Positions 32,859 to 41,130 of a stretch of DNA of 64,000 nt are shown here, one piece after another. The stretch is taken from positions 186,001 to 250,000 of the forward strand of contig NZ_JAYXHR010000001.1 of the NCBI RefSeq assembly GCF_036017065.1, in the 5' to 3' direction. Origin of the DNA: Uliginosibacterium sp036017065 (GTDB lineage Bacteria; Pseudomonadota; Gammaproteobacteria; Burkholderiales; Rhodocyclaceae). How positions within the stretch are numbered: the stretch's first letter is position 1; every line of letters begins with the position of its first letter. Both the position numbers and the translations under genes were made by a program. Under the pieces are notes generated by a model that saw only the letters and a program-made list of their open reading frames with translations, searched no databases and was not told the origin of the DNA.

Positions 32859-33140
32859 TCAGGGCGGCAGAGGGCAGTCGGTGAAGTGCTCGACATGACG
32901 TTCGCCTGTCAGCCCCTTGCCCAGATGGCGGGCTGCGGTGCGCGCCACGACCTCCGCAAGTCCGGGCGGCGCGGGGCTGTAGCACTCCATCCAGGTTCCC
33001 GGGTCATCGCAGCGACGTTGCAGCGTGCCGATCGAGCCGGAGGCCTCGGCGATCTCGGCAAACATCCGGGCCACCGCGATCAGCGCGGCGGCTTCGTCAG
33101 CAGGCGCGACGCGGTAGTAGACGTACAGGTGTTCCGCCAC
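32859..33140 (-). CDS. DUF4936 family protein
   Basis: A 93-residue small cytoplasmic protein of the DUF4936 type (LYVYYRVAPADEAAA start; WMECYSP centre). It resembles stress-induced ferredoxin-like monooxygenase folds, but its function is unknown. It starts with GTG 14 bp after ygfZ, and this pairing with ygfZ is typical of betaproteobacteria. It is the best lineage marker in the window. Confidence 0.75.
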   Translation of the reverse strand: MAEHLYVYYRVAPADEAAALIAVARMFAEIAEASGSIGTLQRRCDDPGTWMECYSPAPPGLAEVVARTAARHLGKGLTGERHVEHFTDCPLPP

Positions 33141-33154
33141 GCCGCAACCCGCGA

Positions 33155-34195
33155 TCAGCCCACGGTGTAGGGAAGTTCGCCGAACTGCAGCACCGGGCCG
33201 GACAGGCTGCCCAGATGCACGTTGCCGGATTCCCGGCTGGCGATCTGGGTTACCGCCAGCACGTCATAGCCCCCTTGTGGAGCGGGCGCGACGCTGACCA
33301 GCTTGCCGCTGGACTGCTCGCCGAACTCGGGGGCGTACAGATCCGCACCGGCGGCTGGCGCGGTGTCGGTGTCGATGTGCGCGAAGTACATGCGCTTCTT
33401 CAACTTGCCGAGATACTGGGTGCGGGCCACGATCTCCTGACCGGGGTAGCAACCCTTCTGGAAGTTCACGCCGCCGATCAACTCGAAGTTGATCATCTGC
33501 GCGACGAATTCGTCCTGCGTGGCGGCCGTGATGACCGGCACGCCGGCGCGGATGTCCAGCCAGCGCCAGGCGTCGGTACCGGCCGGTTGCGCACCGGCGG
33601 CAACCAGCTTGCGCCAAAGCTCCGCGCATTGCGACAGCGGTGCGGCCAGCACCAAGCGGCTGGCGTCGATGCGGACCACCGTGATGCTGCCGTGCGACAC
33701 GCTCATGCCTTCCGGCGGCGGCAGGGGAATGCCCGCACTGTCCAGCGCGGTGGCGGCCGCGGCACCTGACAAGCCGATGAGCGCCAGTTCCGGGGTTCCG
33801 TCAGTGACGCGCACCTTGGAGCGCAGCACGTACATGCCCAGTTTCTTGTGGATGGCTGACAACAGGTCGGCCGACAGCAGCAGGCGGAAGCCGTTGGCAT
33901 CGCGCCACACCAGGAAACTCGCCAGCATGCGGCCCTTGGGGCTGTTGAAGCTGTTCCACTGGGCGCGATGGAGGTCCAGTTTCTTGATGTCGTTGGACAT
34001 CAGGTTGTGCAGGAAGGGGCTGGCGTCCTCGCCTTCTGCGCGCAGCAGGCCGAGATGGGTCAGCGGCACCACGACCGTGCCACGCTCGGCGGCACGCACC
34101 TCCTCGCGAGGGTCGCCGAACTGCACGGCTCCGCTACCGCCTTCGAGGAAACGGGCACCTGTTTCATCAAGGTGCACAAGCCAGGGTGACTGCAT
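33155..34195 (-). CDS. ygfZ: Folate-binding Fe-S cluster assembly protein YgfZ
   Basis: A 346-residue member of the GcvT-like tetrahydrofolate-binding family that helps maintain certain Fe-S enzymes. The signature KGCYPGQE with its conserved Cys is present (FQKGCYPGQEIVAR). It is divergent from mltG and forms a short operon with the DUF4936 gene. A perfect TATAAT lies about 75 bp upstream of the ATG. Confidence 0.92.
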   Translation of the reverse strand: MQSPWLVHLDETGARFLEGGSGAVQFGDPREEVRAAERGTVVVPLTHLGLLRAEGEDASPFLHNLMSNDIKKLDLHRAQWNSFNSPKGRMLASFLVWRDANGFRLLLSADLLSAIHKKLGMYVLRSKVRVTDGTPELALIGLSGAAAATALDSAGIPLPPPEGMSVSHGSITVVRIDASRLVLAAPLSQCAELWRKLVAAGAQPAGTDAWRWLDIRAGVPVITAATQDEFVAQMINFELIGGVNFQKGCYPGQEIVARTQYLGKLKKRMYFAHIDTDTAPAAGADLYAPEFGEQSSGKLVSVAPAPQGGYDVLAVTQIASRESGNVHLGSLSGPVLQFGELPYTVG

Positions 34196-34269
34196 TGAAG
34201 AGGACTCCAGAGGTGATGCGCAAGGTGGTGTGCGGTGCCGGGCGCGGCAGCGCGCCGGGCCTTTGCACT

Positions 34270-34275
34270 ATTATA
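34270..34275 (-). promoter_or_regulatory. Candidate ygfZ -10 box
   Basis: TATAAT on the leftward strand (34275-34270) lies in the ygfZ/mltG divergent region, preceded by GC-rich sequence with no clear -35. The opposite strand reads TATTATAG, so the site could also serve mltG. Confidence 0.4.
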
Positions 34276-34385
34276 GGGGCCGCTCAGTGCTGCTTGCCGG
34301 GCCTGTCCGATAACGCTTCGGCAGGCCGGAGGGCTGACCGGTTCCCTGTGTTTCTTTCCATTCTGTAGCCTGCATTCTTGTCCCC

Positions 34386-35396
34386 ATGCTGCGTTCCCTG
34401 CTGCGCAAGATTTCGCGCTTGATTGCATTCGGCGTGCTCGTCACGCTTGCGCTGGTCGGCGCCGCGGTGTGGTACGCCAGCCAGCCAGTGACGCTGGCGC
34501 AGCCGAAAGTCGACTTCAGCGTGGAGCACGGCCGCAGCATGCGCGAGGTGGCTCATGCGGTGGCGCGCCAGGGGGTGGGCGTATCGCCTTTCGTGCTGAG
34601 CTGGATGGCGCGCGTGACGGGACACGCCCATCGCATCCAGGCCGGCGAGTACCGCGTCGAAACAGGCATCACGCCCTGGCAGCTCATCGAACTGTTGTCG
34701 GAAGGCAGCAACAACTACGCGCAGCTGGCGGTCATCGAAGGGTGGCACTGGCGTCGCCTGCGCGCGGCGCTGGATGCCATGCCCGACCTGCGCCATGACA
34801 CGCTGGGACGCTCGGACACCGAGGTGGCGCAGATGCTGGGCATCGATGGCGCACTCGAAGGGCGCTTCTTCCCGGACACCTATTTCTTCGCGCGGGGCAG
34901 TTCCGACGTGGAGCTGTTGAAGCGTGCCGCCGACCGCATGCAGCAGGTGCTGGCGGAGGAGTGGGCGGCGCGCGATCCGGCCATCGGCCTGGCGAACGCC
35001 GAGGACGCGCTGATCCTCGCCTCGGTGGTGGAGAAGGAAACCGGGCTGGATGCCGACCGCGGCAACATCGCGTCGGTATTCCACAATCGCCTGCGCATCG
35101 GCATGCCCCTGCAGAGTGACCCGACGGTCATCTACGGCATGGGCACGGACTTCGACGGCAACCTGCGGCGCCGCGACCTGCAGGCAGATACGCCCTACAA
35201 CACCTACACCCGGCGCGGCCTGCCGCCGTCGCCGCTGGCGATGGTCGGGCGTGCAGCCTTGCGCGCGACCTTGCGGCCGCCCCGCACCGACTACCTGTAT
35301 TTCGTGGCGCGCGGCAATGGCGCCAGCGTGTTCTCGCGCAATCTCGACGACCACAACCGCGCCGTGGCGCGCTACCAGAAAGGGGGCGCACGGTGA
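34386..35396 (+). CDS. mltG: Endolytic murein transglycosylase MltG
   Basis: A 336-residue YceG/MltG protein with one N-terminal membrane anchor (about 10-30), a LysM-like region, and the catalytic domain with VVEKET (214-219), which holds the active glutamate. It cuts nascent glycan strands at the inner membrane. Its stop overlaps the tmk start (GTGA). The order mltG-tmk-holB-pilZ is widely conserved. Confidence 0.94.
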   Translation: MLRSLLRKISRLIAFGVLVTLALVGAAVWYASQPVTLAQPKVDFSVEHGRSMREVAHAVARQGVGVSPFVLSWMARVTGHAHRIQAGEYRVETGITPWQLIELLSEGSNNYAQLAVIEGWHWRRLRAALDAMPDLRHDTLGRSDTEVAQMLGIDGALEGRFFPDTYFFARGSSDVELLKRAADRMQQVLAEEWAARDPAIGLANAEDALILASVVEKETGLDADRGNIASVFHNRLRIGMPLQSDPTVIYGMGTDFDGNLRRRDLQADTPYNTYTRRGLPPSPLAMVGRAALRATLRPPRTDYLYFVARGNGASVFSRNLDDHNRAVARYQKGGAR

Positions 35397-36022
35397 GTGT
35401 GCGGGGACGATTCATCACCTTCGAAGGCATCGACGGCGCTGGCAAGAGCAGCCAGATTGCCGCCACCGTCGACCTGTTGCGCGCACGTGGCCTGACCGTG
35501 GTGCAGAGCCGGGAGCCGGGCGGCACGCCGCTGGCGGAGAAGCTGCGCAGCATCGTGCTGGCCGACCCGATGCACCTGGAGACGGAGGCGCTGCTGATGT
35601 TCGCCGCGCGCCGCGAGCATCTCGCGCTGGTCATCGAACCCGCGTTGGCGCGGGGCGACTGGGTGGTGTGCGACCGCTTCACCGATGCCACCTACGCCTA
35701 CCAGGTCGGTGGGCGTGGCCTGGGCGACGACAAGTTCCGCGCGCTCGAGCAATGGGTGCATCCGCATCTGCAACCGGACCTGACCCTGCTGTTCGACGTG
35801 CCGCCGGCACTCGCGGCCGAGCGCCTGGCCAATGGCCGTGCCGAGACCGATCGCTTCGAGCGCGAGCAGCGGGATTTCTTCGAACGCGTGCGTGCTGCAT
35901 ACCTGCAACGCGCGGCCGGCAGCGCCGGGCGCATCCTGGTGGTGGATGCCTCGCGCCCGATCGGGACGGTGACGGCCGAAGTGCTGGCCGGTGTCGGCCG
36001 CCTGCTGGACCTGGCGGCATGA
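35393..36022 (+). CDS. tmk: Thymidylate kinase
   Basis: A 209-residue dTMP kinase. The P-loop is FEGIDGAGKSSQ, and the DRFTDATYAYQ segment carries the DR(F/Y) motif. The LID region with ERLANGRAETDRFE follows. It starts with GTG overlapping the mltG stop, and its stop overlaps the holB ATG (ATGA). Confidence 0.95.
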   Translation: MSVRGRFITFEGIDGAGKSSQIAATVDLLRARGLTVVQSREPGGTPLAEKLRSIVLADPMHLETEALLMFAARREHLALVIEPALARGDWVVCDRFTDATYAYQVGGRGLGDDKFRALEQWVHPHLQPDLTLLFDVPPALAAERLANGRAETDRFEREQRDFFERVRAAYLQRAAGSAGRILVVDASRPIGTVTAEVLAGVGRLLDLAA

Positions 36023-37095
36023 GCGACGTGAGCGGCTTGCTGCCACCCTGGTTGCTGCCCCTGTGGCTGCAGGTCACGCGCGACCTGCAGCGCCTGCCGC
36101 ACGCACTGTTGCTGGAGGGGCCAGCCGGCAGCGGAAAGCGGCAGTTCGCCGAGCAGCTCGCCCGCCGCCTGTTATGCGCATCGCCTTCAAGTGACGGTTT
36201 TGCCTGCGGCGCCTGCCCGGCCTGCAAGTGGTTCGCCGCGGCCAATCACCCCGACATGCACCGCATGGTGCCCGCCAGCGCCGCCCTGGCCGAACAGGAG
36301 GAGGGCGAGGACGGGGAGGGCGGTGAAAGCAGTGCGAAGGACGGCAAGAAGGCGTCCGACCAGATCGTCATCGATCAGGTGCGCAGCATGCAGTCGCTGC
36401 TGGAAGTCGGTGGTCACCAGGGGGGGCGACGGGTGGTGCTGATCGACCCGGCCGAGGCCATGAACGTGCCGACCGCCAACGCCCTGCTGAAAAGTCTTGA
36501 AGAACCGCCCGGCGATGCCGTATTCCTGCTGGTGAGCCACAGCCCGCGCCGCTTGCTGCCGACCATCCGCAGCCGTTGCCAGGGCTGGAGCTTCCCGCGA
36601 CCCGACAAGGCCGTGGCGCAGCAGTGGCTGGCGGCTCAGCGTGTCGACGATGCCGAAGCCCTGCTGGGTTTCAGCAGCGGGCTGCCGCTGGCTGCCGCGG
36701 CGATTGCCGGCGGGCCGCTGGCGGAAGCGCGCAAGCGTTTCATGCGCGACATGCAGGGCCTGGGCAGGGGCGATCCGCTGAAGCTGGCCGGCGAGTGGGA
36801 GGCGTGGCTGAAGAGCAAGGCCGCGCTGGAGGCCGGCCTCACGCTGACCGTGCTGGTGTCCTGGCTGCAGCGCTGGGCCTACGACGCCAGTCGCGCTGCG
36901 CAAGGTGTGGCGCCGCGCTTCTTCGTCGATGCTGCCAGCGAACTGGCCGCGCTGACGAAGGGCCGATTCGATGTCTGGAGCAGTTGTTACAATGAACTGG
37001 CAGGTTACCGCCGGGTGTCGCAACACCCGCTGAATGCCCGCCTGTTCCTGGAGGACATGTTGTTGCGCACGACCCGCGCCATGACAGTGAAGTAG
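36019..37095 (+). CDS. holB: DNA polymerase III delta' subunit
   Basis: A 358-residue clamp-loader subunit. It has a P-loop-like GPAGSGKR (34-41), a zinc module with C63, C66 and C69, and the SRC segment (TIRSRCQ) of AAA+ loader proteins. An acidic, low-complexity insertion of about 20 residues (92-113, rich in Glu, Gly and Lys) sits between the zinc module and the following strand. The ATG overlaps the tmk stop. Confidence 0.92.
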   Translation: MSDVSGLLPPWLLPLWLQVTRDLQRLPHALLLEGPAGSGKRQFAEQLARRLLCASPSSDGFACGACPACKWFAAANHPDMHRMVPASAALAEQEEGEDGEGGESSAKDGKKASDQIVIDQVRSMQSLLEVGGHQGGRRVVLIDPAEAMNVPTANALLKSLEEPPGDAVFLLVSHSPRRLLPTIRSRCQGWSFPRPDKAVAQQWLAAQRVDDAEALLGFSSGLPLAAAAIAGGPLAEARKRFMRDMQGLGRGDPLKLAGEWEAWLKSKAALEAGLTLTVLVSWLQRWAYDASRAAQGVAPRFFVDAASELAALTKGRFDVWSSCYNELAGYRRVSQHPLNARLFLEDMLLRTTRAMTVK

Positions 37096-37145
37096 GACGT
37101 CCCCGCGACGAAGTACAGCGACGAAGAACCCGCGCCATACCGGCG

Positions 37146-37529
37146 ATGGCCCGCACGAGACCTGACGAAATGGATGCTGCCCGTACCGCCGCCCGCCCCA
37201 GTGTGCTGTCGCTGAACATCAATTCGCGTTCCGCACTGCATGCGGCCTACATGCCCTTCATCAAGAACGGTGGCCTGTTCATTCCGACGCCCAAGGCCTA
37301 CAGCCCGGGCGACGAGGTGTTCATGCTGCTGCAACTGATGGACGATCCGGCCAAGCTGGCGGTCAAGGGCAAGGTCGTGTGGATCACCCCGGCGAATGCG
37401 CAGAACGGCAAGACCCAGGGCGTCGGCGTGCAGTTCGCGGCCGATGAGGGCGGCCAGGCCGCCAAGATCAAGATCGAACAAGTCCTCGGTGGCGCACTCG
37501 GCGCCAACCGTCCCACGCACACCCTCTGA
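37146..37529 (+). CDS. pilZ: PilZ domain protein (type IV pilus PilZ)
   Basis: A 127-residue PilZ protein; the position after holB is that of the original pilZ of type IV pilus assembly. GGLFIPTPKAYSPGDEVFMLLQL and GKVVWITPANAQ are the PilZ core. The usual cyclic-di-GMP arginine motif is not evident before the core, as for other type IV pilus PilZ proteins. A second ATG eight codons in (37170) is an alternative start. In many relatives tatD follows directly; here it lies about 11 kb away. Confidence 0.85.
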   Translation: MARTRPDEMDAARTAARPSVLSLNINSRSALHAAYMPFIKNGGLFIPTPKAYSPGDEVFMLLQLMDDPAKLAVKGKVVWITPANAQNGKTQGVGVQFAADEGGQAAKIKIEQVLGGALGANRPTHTL

Positions 37530-37675
37530 GTTCCCTTGAGAGAATCCTGCCGGGTTGCGCGGGTGGTGCCGTGCGCCTGTGTGGCGATGTGTGGCGCGCC
37601 ATGACGTGTCCTCGAAGCCGCCCGGACCTTGCCCTAGACTCAGACAAACTCACCGCCCGTCTCCTGAAGGACGCC

Positions 37676-38788
37676 ATGCGCGTGTTGCCCCCAGCCCGGC
37701 CGCTGTTCCTCTCCCTGGTCCTGTTGCTTGCCGGCTGCGCGCCCGATGAGCCGGTACGCGTCGGCTTCGTCGGTGGCCTGACCGGGCGCGGGGCCGACCT
37801 CGGCGAATCCGCACGCAACGGCGTGCTGCTGGCGGTGGAGCAGAAGAATGCGGGCGGCGGCATCAAGGGCCGTCGCATCGAAGTGCTGGTGCGCGACGAC
37901 GCCGGCCAGCCGGACCGCGCCGCGCAGGCGGTGCGCGAACTCGCGGCTGCCGGGGTGGATGCCATCATCGGCTCGCAGACCTCGGCGACCACGGCCGCGA
38001 TGGTTCCTGAACTGGATGCCAGCCACGTGCTCGGCATCTCGCCCACTGCTTCGTCGATGTCGCTGTTCGGCAAGGACGACTACCTGGTGCGCATCAATCG
38101 CAACACCCGCGACAATGCGCGCGACTATGCCGAGTACATCCGCGTCAAGCGGGGTCTGCGTCGCGTCGCGCTGGTGTACGACGTGCCCAACAAGCTGTTC
38201 TCGCTGAGCTGGGCAGAGGAATTCAAGAAGGCCATGGATGTCGCCGGCGGCGAGGTGGTGCTCACGCTGCCTTTCGATCCGAACAACGACGACAGCCATG
38301 CCGTGGCGGCAGGTGAGCTGCTCGCCGCCAGGCCGGATTGCGTGCTGATGGTGACCACCACGGTGGATACCGCCCGGTTGGCCCAGCAGCTGCGGCAGCG
38401 CGGCTCCGAGCTGCCCTTGCTCACCTCCGAATGGGCGTCGACCGAACAGCTCATCGAGATGGGCGGGCGTGCGGTCGATGGCATGGCCATGGTGCAGGCC
38501 CACAACCGCGATGATCCGTCGCCTGCCTTCCGCAATTTCGCGACGGCTTTCGAGACCCGCTTCAAGCGCGAGCCCGGCTACGCCGCGGTCGCCTCCTATG
38601 ACGCCACCAGCGTGGCCCTGGTGGCGCTGGAGCGTCGCCAGGGCAAGCAGTCGCTCAAGGAAGCGGTGCTGACCTACGGTCCGTACCAGGGCCTGCAGCA
38701 GCAGATCGCGTTCGACAGCAATGGCGACACCCGCCGCAAGGTGTATTTCAGCGTCATCCGCGACGGTCGTTTCGTGCTGATCGACTGA
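37676..38788 (+). CDS. Substrate-binding lipoprotein of the Leu/Ile/Val-binding family
   Basis: A 370-residue type I periplasmic binding protein (branched-chain amino acid/amide-binding family). A lipobox at LLLAGC makes it a lipoprotein. The sequence VRVGFVGGLTGRGADLGESARNG and DDAGQPDRAAQAVREL are typical of the fold. A ribosome-binding site (GAAGGA) precedes the ATG at 37676. No ABC permease or ATPase gene is near; instead its stop shares a base with the histidine kinase start (TGATG). It therefore most likely presents a ligand to the kinase sensor rather than feeding a transporter. Confidence 0.85.
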   Translation: MRVLPPARPLFLSLVLLLAGCAPDEPVRVGFVGGLTGRGADLGESARNGVLLAVEQKNAGGGIKGRRIEVLVRDDAGQPDRAAQAVRELAAAGVDAIIGSQTSATTAAMVPELDASHVLGISPTASSMSLFGKDDYLVRINRNTRDNARDYAEYIRVKRGLRRVALVYDVPNKLFSLSWAEEFKKAMDVAGGEVVLTLPFDPNNDDSHAVAAGELLAARPDCVLMVTTTVDTARLAQQLRQRGSELPLLTSEWASTEQLIEMGGRAVDGMAMVQAHNRDDPSPAFRNFATAFETRFKREPGYAAVASYDATSVALVALERRQGKQSLKEAVLTYGPYQGLQQQIAFDSNGDTRRKVYFSVIRDGRFVLID

Positions 38789-41094
38789 TGCGTGCCTGGC
38801 GTCATGAGCGAACCCTCTCAAGCTGGCTGATCTTCCTGCTCGTCGCCACCTCGCTGGTGACGCTGAGTATCGTCGGCAGCGCCATCCTCGCGGTGCGCGT
38901 GGCGCAGATCGCGCGAGACACGCGTGAAAGCCTGGGCAGGGAAGCGAGCGAAATGGCGGAGCGGGTGGAAGTCCTGCTCGGCGGCATCGAAGCGCGGGTG
39001 GAGGTCTTCGGCGAGCTGGCACCCGACCTGCCTGCGACACGGCTCACCACCCGGATGGACGAACTGGTCGACACCGGCCAGATCATCGATGCGCTGTACC
39101 TGGTCGACGAGAGCGGCATCACCCGCGCGGCCAGCGAGGGTCCGCTGCGCCATCGCCGCAGCGAGGAACTGGTCGGCGCCGACCTCTCCAGCAATCCCCT
39201 GTTCCGCGATGCACGCAGTCGTGGCCTTGCGGTGTGGAGCGACAAGTACCTGTCTGTCATTTCCGGCAAGGTGGCGATCGGCGTTGGCGTGCCGATGGCC
39301 GACGGTTCGGTCCTGATCGCCGAGATCGACCAGGACTACCTGCTGCTGACGATGCGGCTGGCGCGTGGTGGCAGCGGCACGCCTATGTGGTTGCTGGACA
39401 GTCGTGGCGAGATGCTCGCCGACACCGGCGGCGAGCACGTCAGCGGCTCGGCCAGCCTCGGCGACATGGCCGCGGTGCGCGAAGCCCTGCAGGGCGCGGT
39501 GGCCGGCAAAGCCTTTGCCTATCGCGGCCGCGACTACTACCTGGAATTCGCGCAGTCCGGCCAGCTGGGCTGGTACGTGGCGGTGAAGGCACCGGCGGGC
39601 CTCGACAATCCGCAGATCCGTTCGGCCGTGGTGGAGCTGCTCGCCATGTTTGCCGGCGTCATCGTCATCGGTGCCTTGCTGGCGCCTCTGTGGTCGCGGG
39701 GACTCACCCAGGCCCTGGGCAGCCTCACCGCGCGGGCGCGCCAGCTCGGCGATGGCAGGGTGCAGGGCGAATGGCCGCGGGGCCGGGTGCAGGAGTTCAA
39801 CGAACTGGCTGCCGACCTGGAGCGCATGGCGGCCGTGCTGAGCGAGCGCGAGCGCAAGTTCCTCGCCATCTTCAACGCCTCGCCGGTGGCCATGCTGGTA
39901 CTCGATGGCAATGCCGATCCGGCGGTGCTGGAACTCAATGACGCGTGGGCGCGCCAGTTCGGATTCGAGCGCAGCGAAGTCGTCGGACGCAGCTTTGCCG
40001 AGATCACGCTGATCGACGGCCAGAGCGCGCGCGGCCTGCTGGCGGAGGCGCTGGCGGAGGGTGCGCAGCAGGGCGAGGTCATGGTGTCGGCACGCACCGG
40101 CCGCGTACTGTTGTGTGCGCTGAGCGCGCGAGCGATGCAGCTGGATGGCCGCGCGGTACTGATCGTGGTGATGGAGGACGTCACCGAGCGACGCGGCATG
40201 GAGCATGCACTGCTGGAGCTGAACACCCAGCTCGAATCGCGGGTCGCCCAGCGGACGGATGCACTGGCCCAGGCCAACGACAGCCTGAGCCAGGCCCTGA
40301 CCGACCTGCGCATGGCGCAGGACGACCTCGTGCGGACCGAGAAGCTGGCTTCACTGGGGGAACTGGTCGCCGGCGTGGCGCACGAGCTCAACACCCCGCT
40401 GGGCAACGGGCTGATGGCGGTGACCACCCTGTCCGACCAGTTGCGGCAGTTCCGCCTCGAGGTCGCGGCAGGTCTCAAGCGCTCGGCACTGGATACCTTC
40501 GTCGCCAACGTGGACATGGCGGCGACGATCGCCGCGCGCAACCTCAACCGGGCGGCAGAGCTGGTGACCAGTTTCAAGCAGGTGGCGGTGGACCAGGCCA
40601 GTTCGCAACGTCGCGGCTTTGACCTGCGCGACATGGTCGACGAAGTGCTGATGACCATGCTGCCGATGTTGAAGCGCACGCCCTACGTCGTGCACAACGA
40701 GGTGCCGGCCGGTCTTCGCATGGACAGCTATCCCGGCCCGCTGGGCCAGGTGCTGACCAACCTGGTGAACAACGCCGTGCTGCACGGTTTCGACGGACGT
40801 GACCGGGGCGAGATCTGGATCATCGCCAGCGCCGATGGCGCTCCTGGCACCGGCAGCATCACGCTGACCTTGCGTGACGATGGCAGCGGCATCGCGCCGG
40901 ACATGCTCGGCCGCATCTTCGATCCCTTCGTCACCAGCCGCAAAGGGCGCGGTGGCACCGGCCTCGGCCTGCACATCGTGCACAACACGGTGACCCAGCT
41001 GCTGGGGGGCTCGGTCACCGTGGACAGCTGGGCGGGGGCGGGGACGGCCTTCTACCTGAACCTGCCGGTCAAGGCGCCCGAGCCGCAGGGCTGA
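38788..41094 (+). CDS. Membrane sensor histidine kinase
   Basis: A 768-residue kinase. Two membrane segments (about 12-36 and 286-308) flank a periplasmic Cache-like sensor domain. A HAMP-like region follows, then a PAS domain (about 355-470), a coiled coil (about 470-515), the phospho-acceptor domain with His532 (GVAHELNTPLGNG), and an HATPase domain (about 635-762; NLVNNAVLHGF, DDGSGI, GTGLGL). It should autophosphorylate in response to a periplasmic signal, perhaps the ligand-bound lipoprotein encoded just before it. No response regulator is adjacent, so its output partner is elsewhere or unknown. Confidence 0.9.
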   Translation: MRAWRHERTLSSWLIFLLVATSLVTLSIVGSAILAVRVAQIARDTRESLGREASEMAERVEVLLGGIEARVEVFGELAPDLPATRLTTRMDELVDTGQIIDALYLVDESGITRAASEGPLRHRRSEELVGADLSSNPLFRDARSRGLAVWSDKYLSVISGKVAIGVGVPMADGSVLIAEIDQDYLLLTMRLARGGSGTPMWLLDSRGEMLADTGGEHVSGSASLGDMAAVREALQGAVAGKAFAYRGRDYYLEFAQSGQLGWYVAVKAPAGLDNPQIRSAVVELLAMFAGVIVIGALLAPLWSRGLTQALGSLTARARQLGDGRVQGEWPRGRVQEFNELAADLERMAAVLSERERKFLAIFNASPVAMLVLDGNADPAVLELNDAWARQFGFERSEVVGRSFAEITLIDGQSARGLLAEALAEGAQQGEVMVSARTGRVLLCALSARAMQLDGRAVLIVVMEDVTERRGMEHALLELNTQLESRVAQRTDALAQANDSLSQALTDLRMAQDDLVRTEKLASLGELVAGVAHELNTPLGNGLMAVTTLSDQLRQFRLEVAAGLKRSALDTFVANVDMAATIAARNLNRAAELVTSFKQVAVDQASSQRRGFDLRDMVDEVLMTMLPMLKRTPYVVHNEVPAGLRMDSYPGPLGQVLTNLVNNAVLHGFDGRDRGEIWIIASADGAPGTGSITLTLRDDGSGIAPDMLGRIFDPFVTSRKGRGGTGLGLHIVHNTVTQLLGGSVTVDSWAGAGTAFYLNLPVKAPEPQG

Positions 41095-41130
41095 GGCCCG
41101 CGGCGGCGGCCTACCCCCAACCTCCGACCG

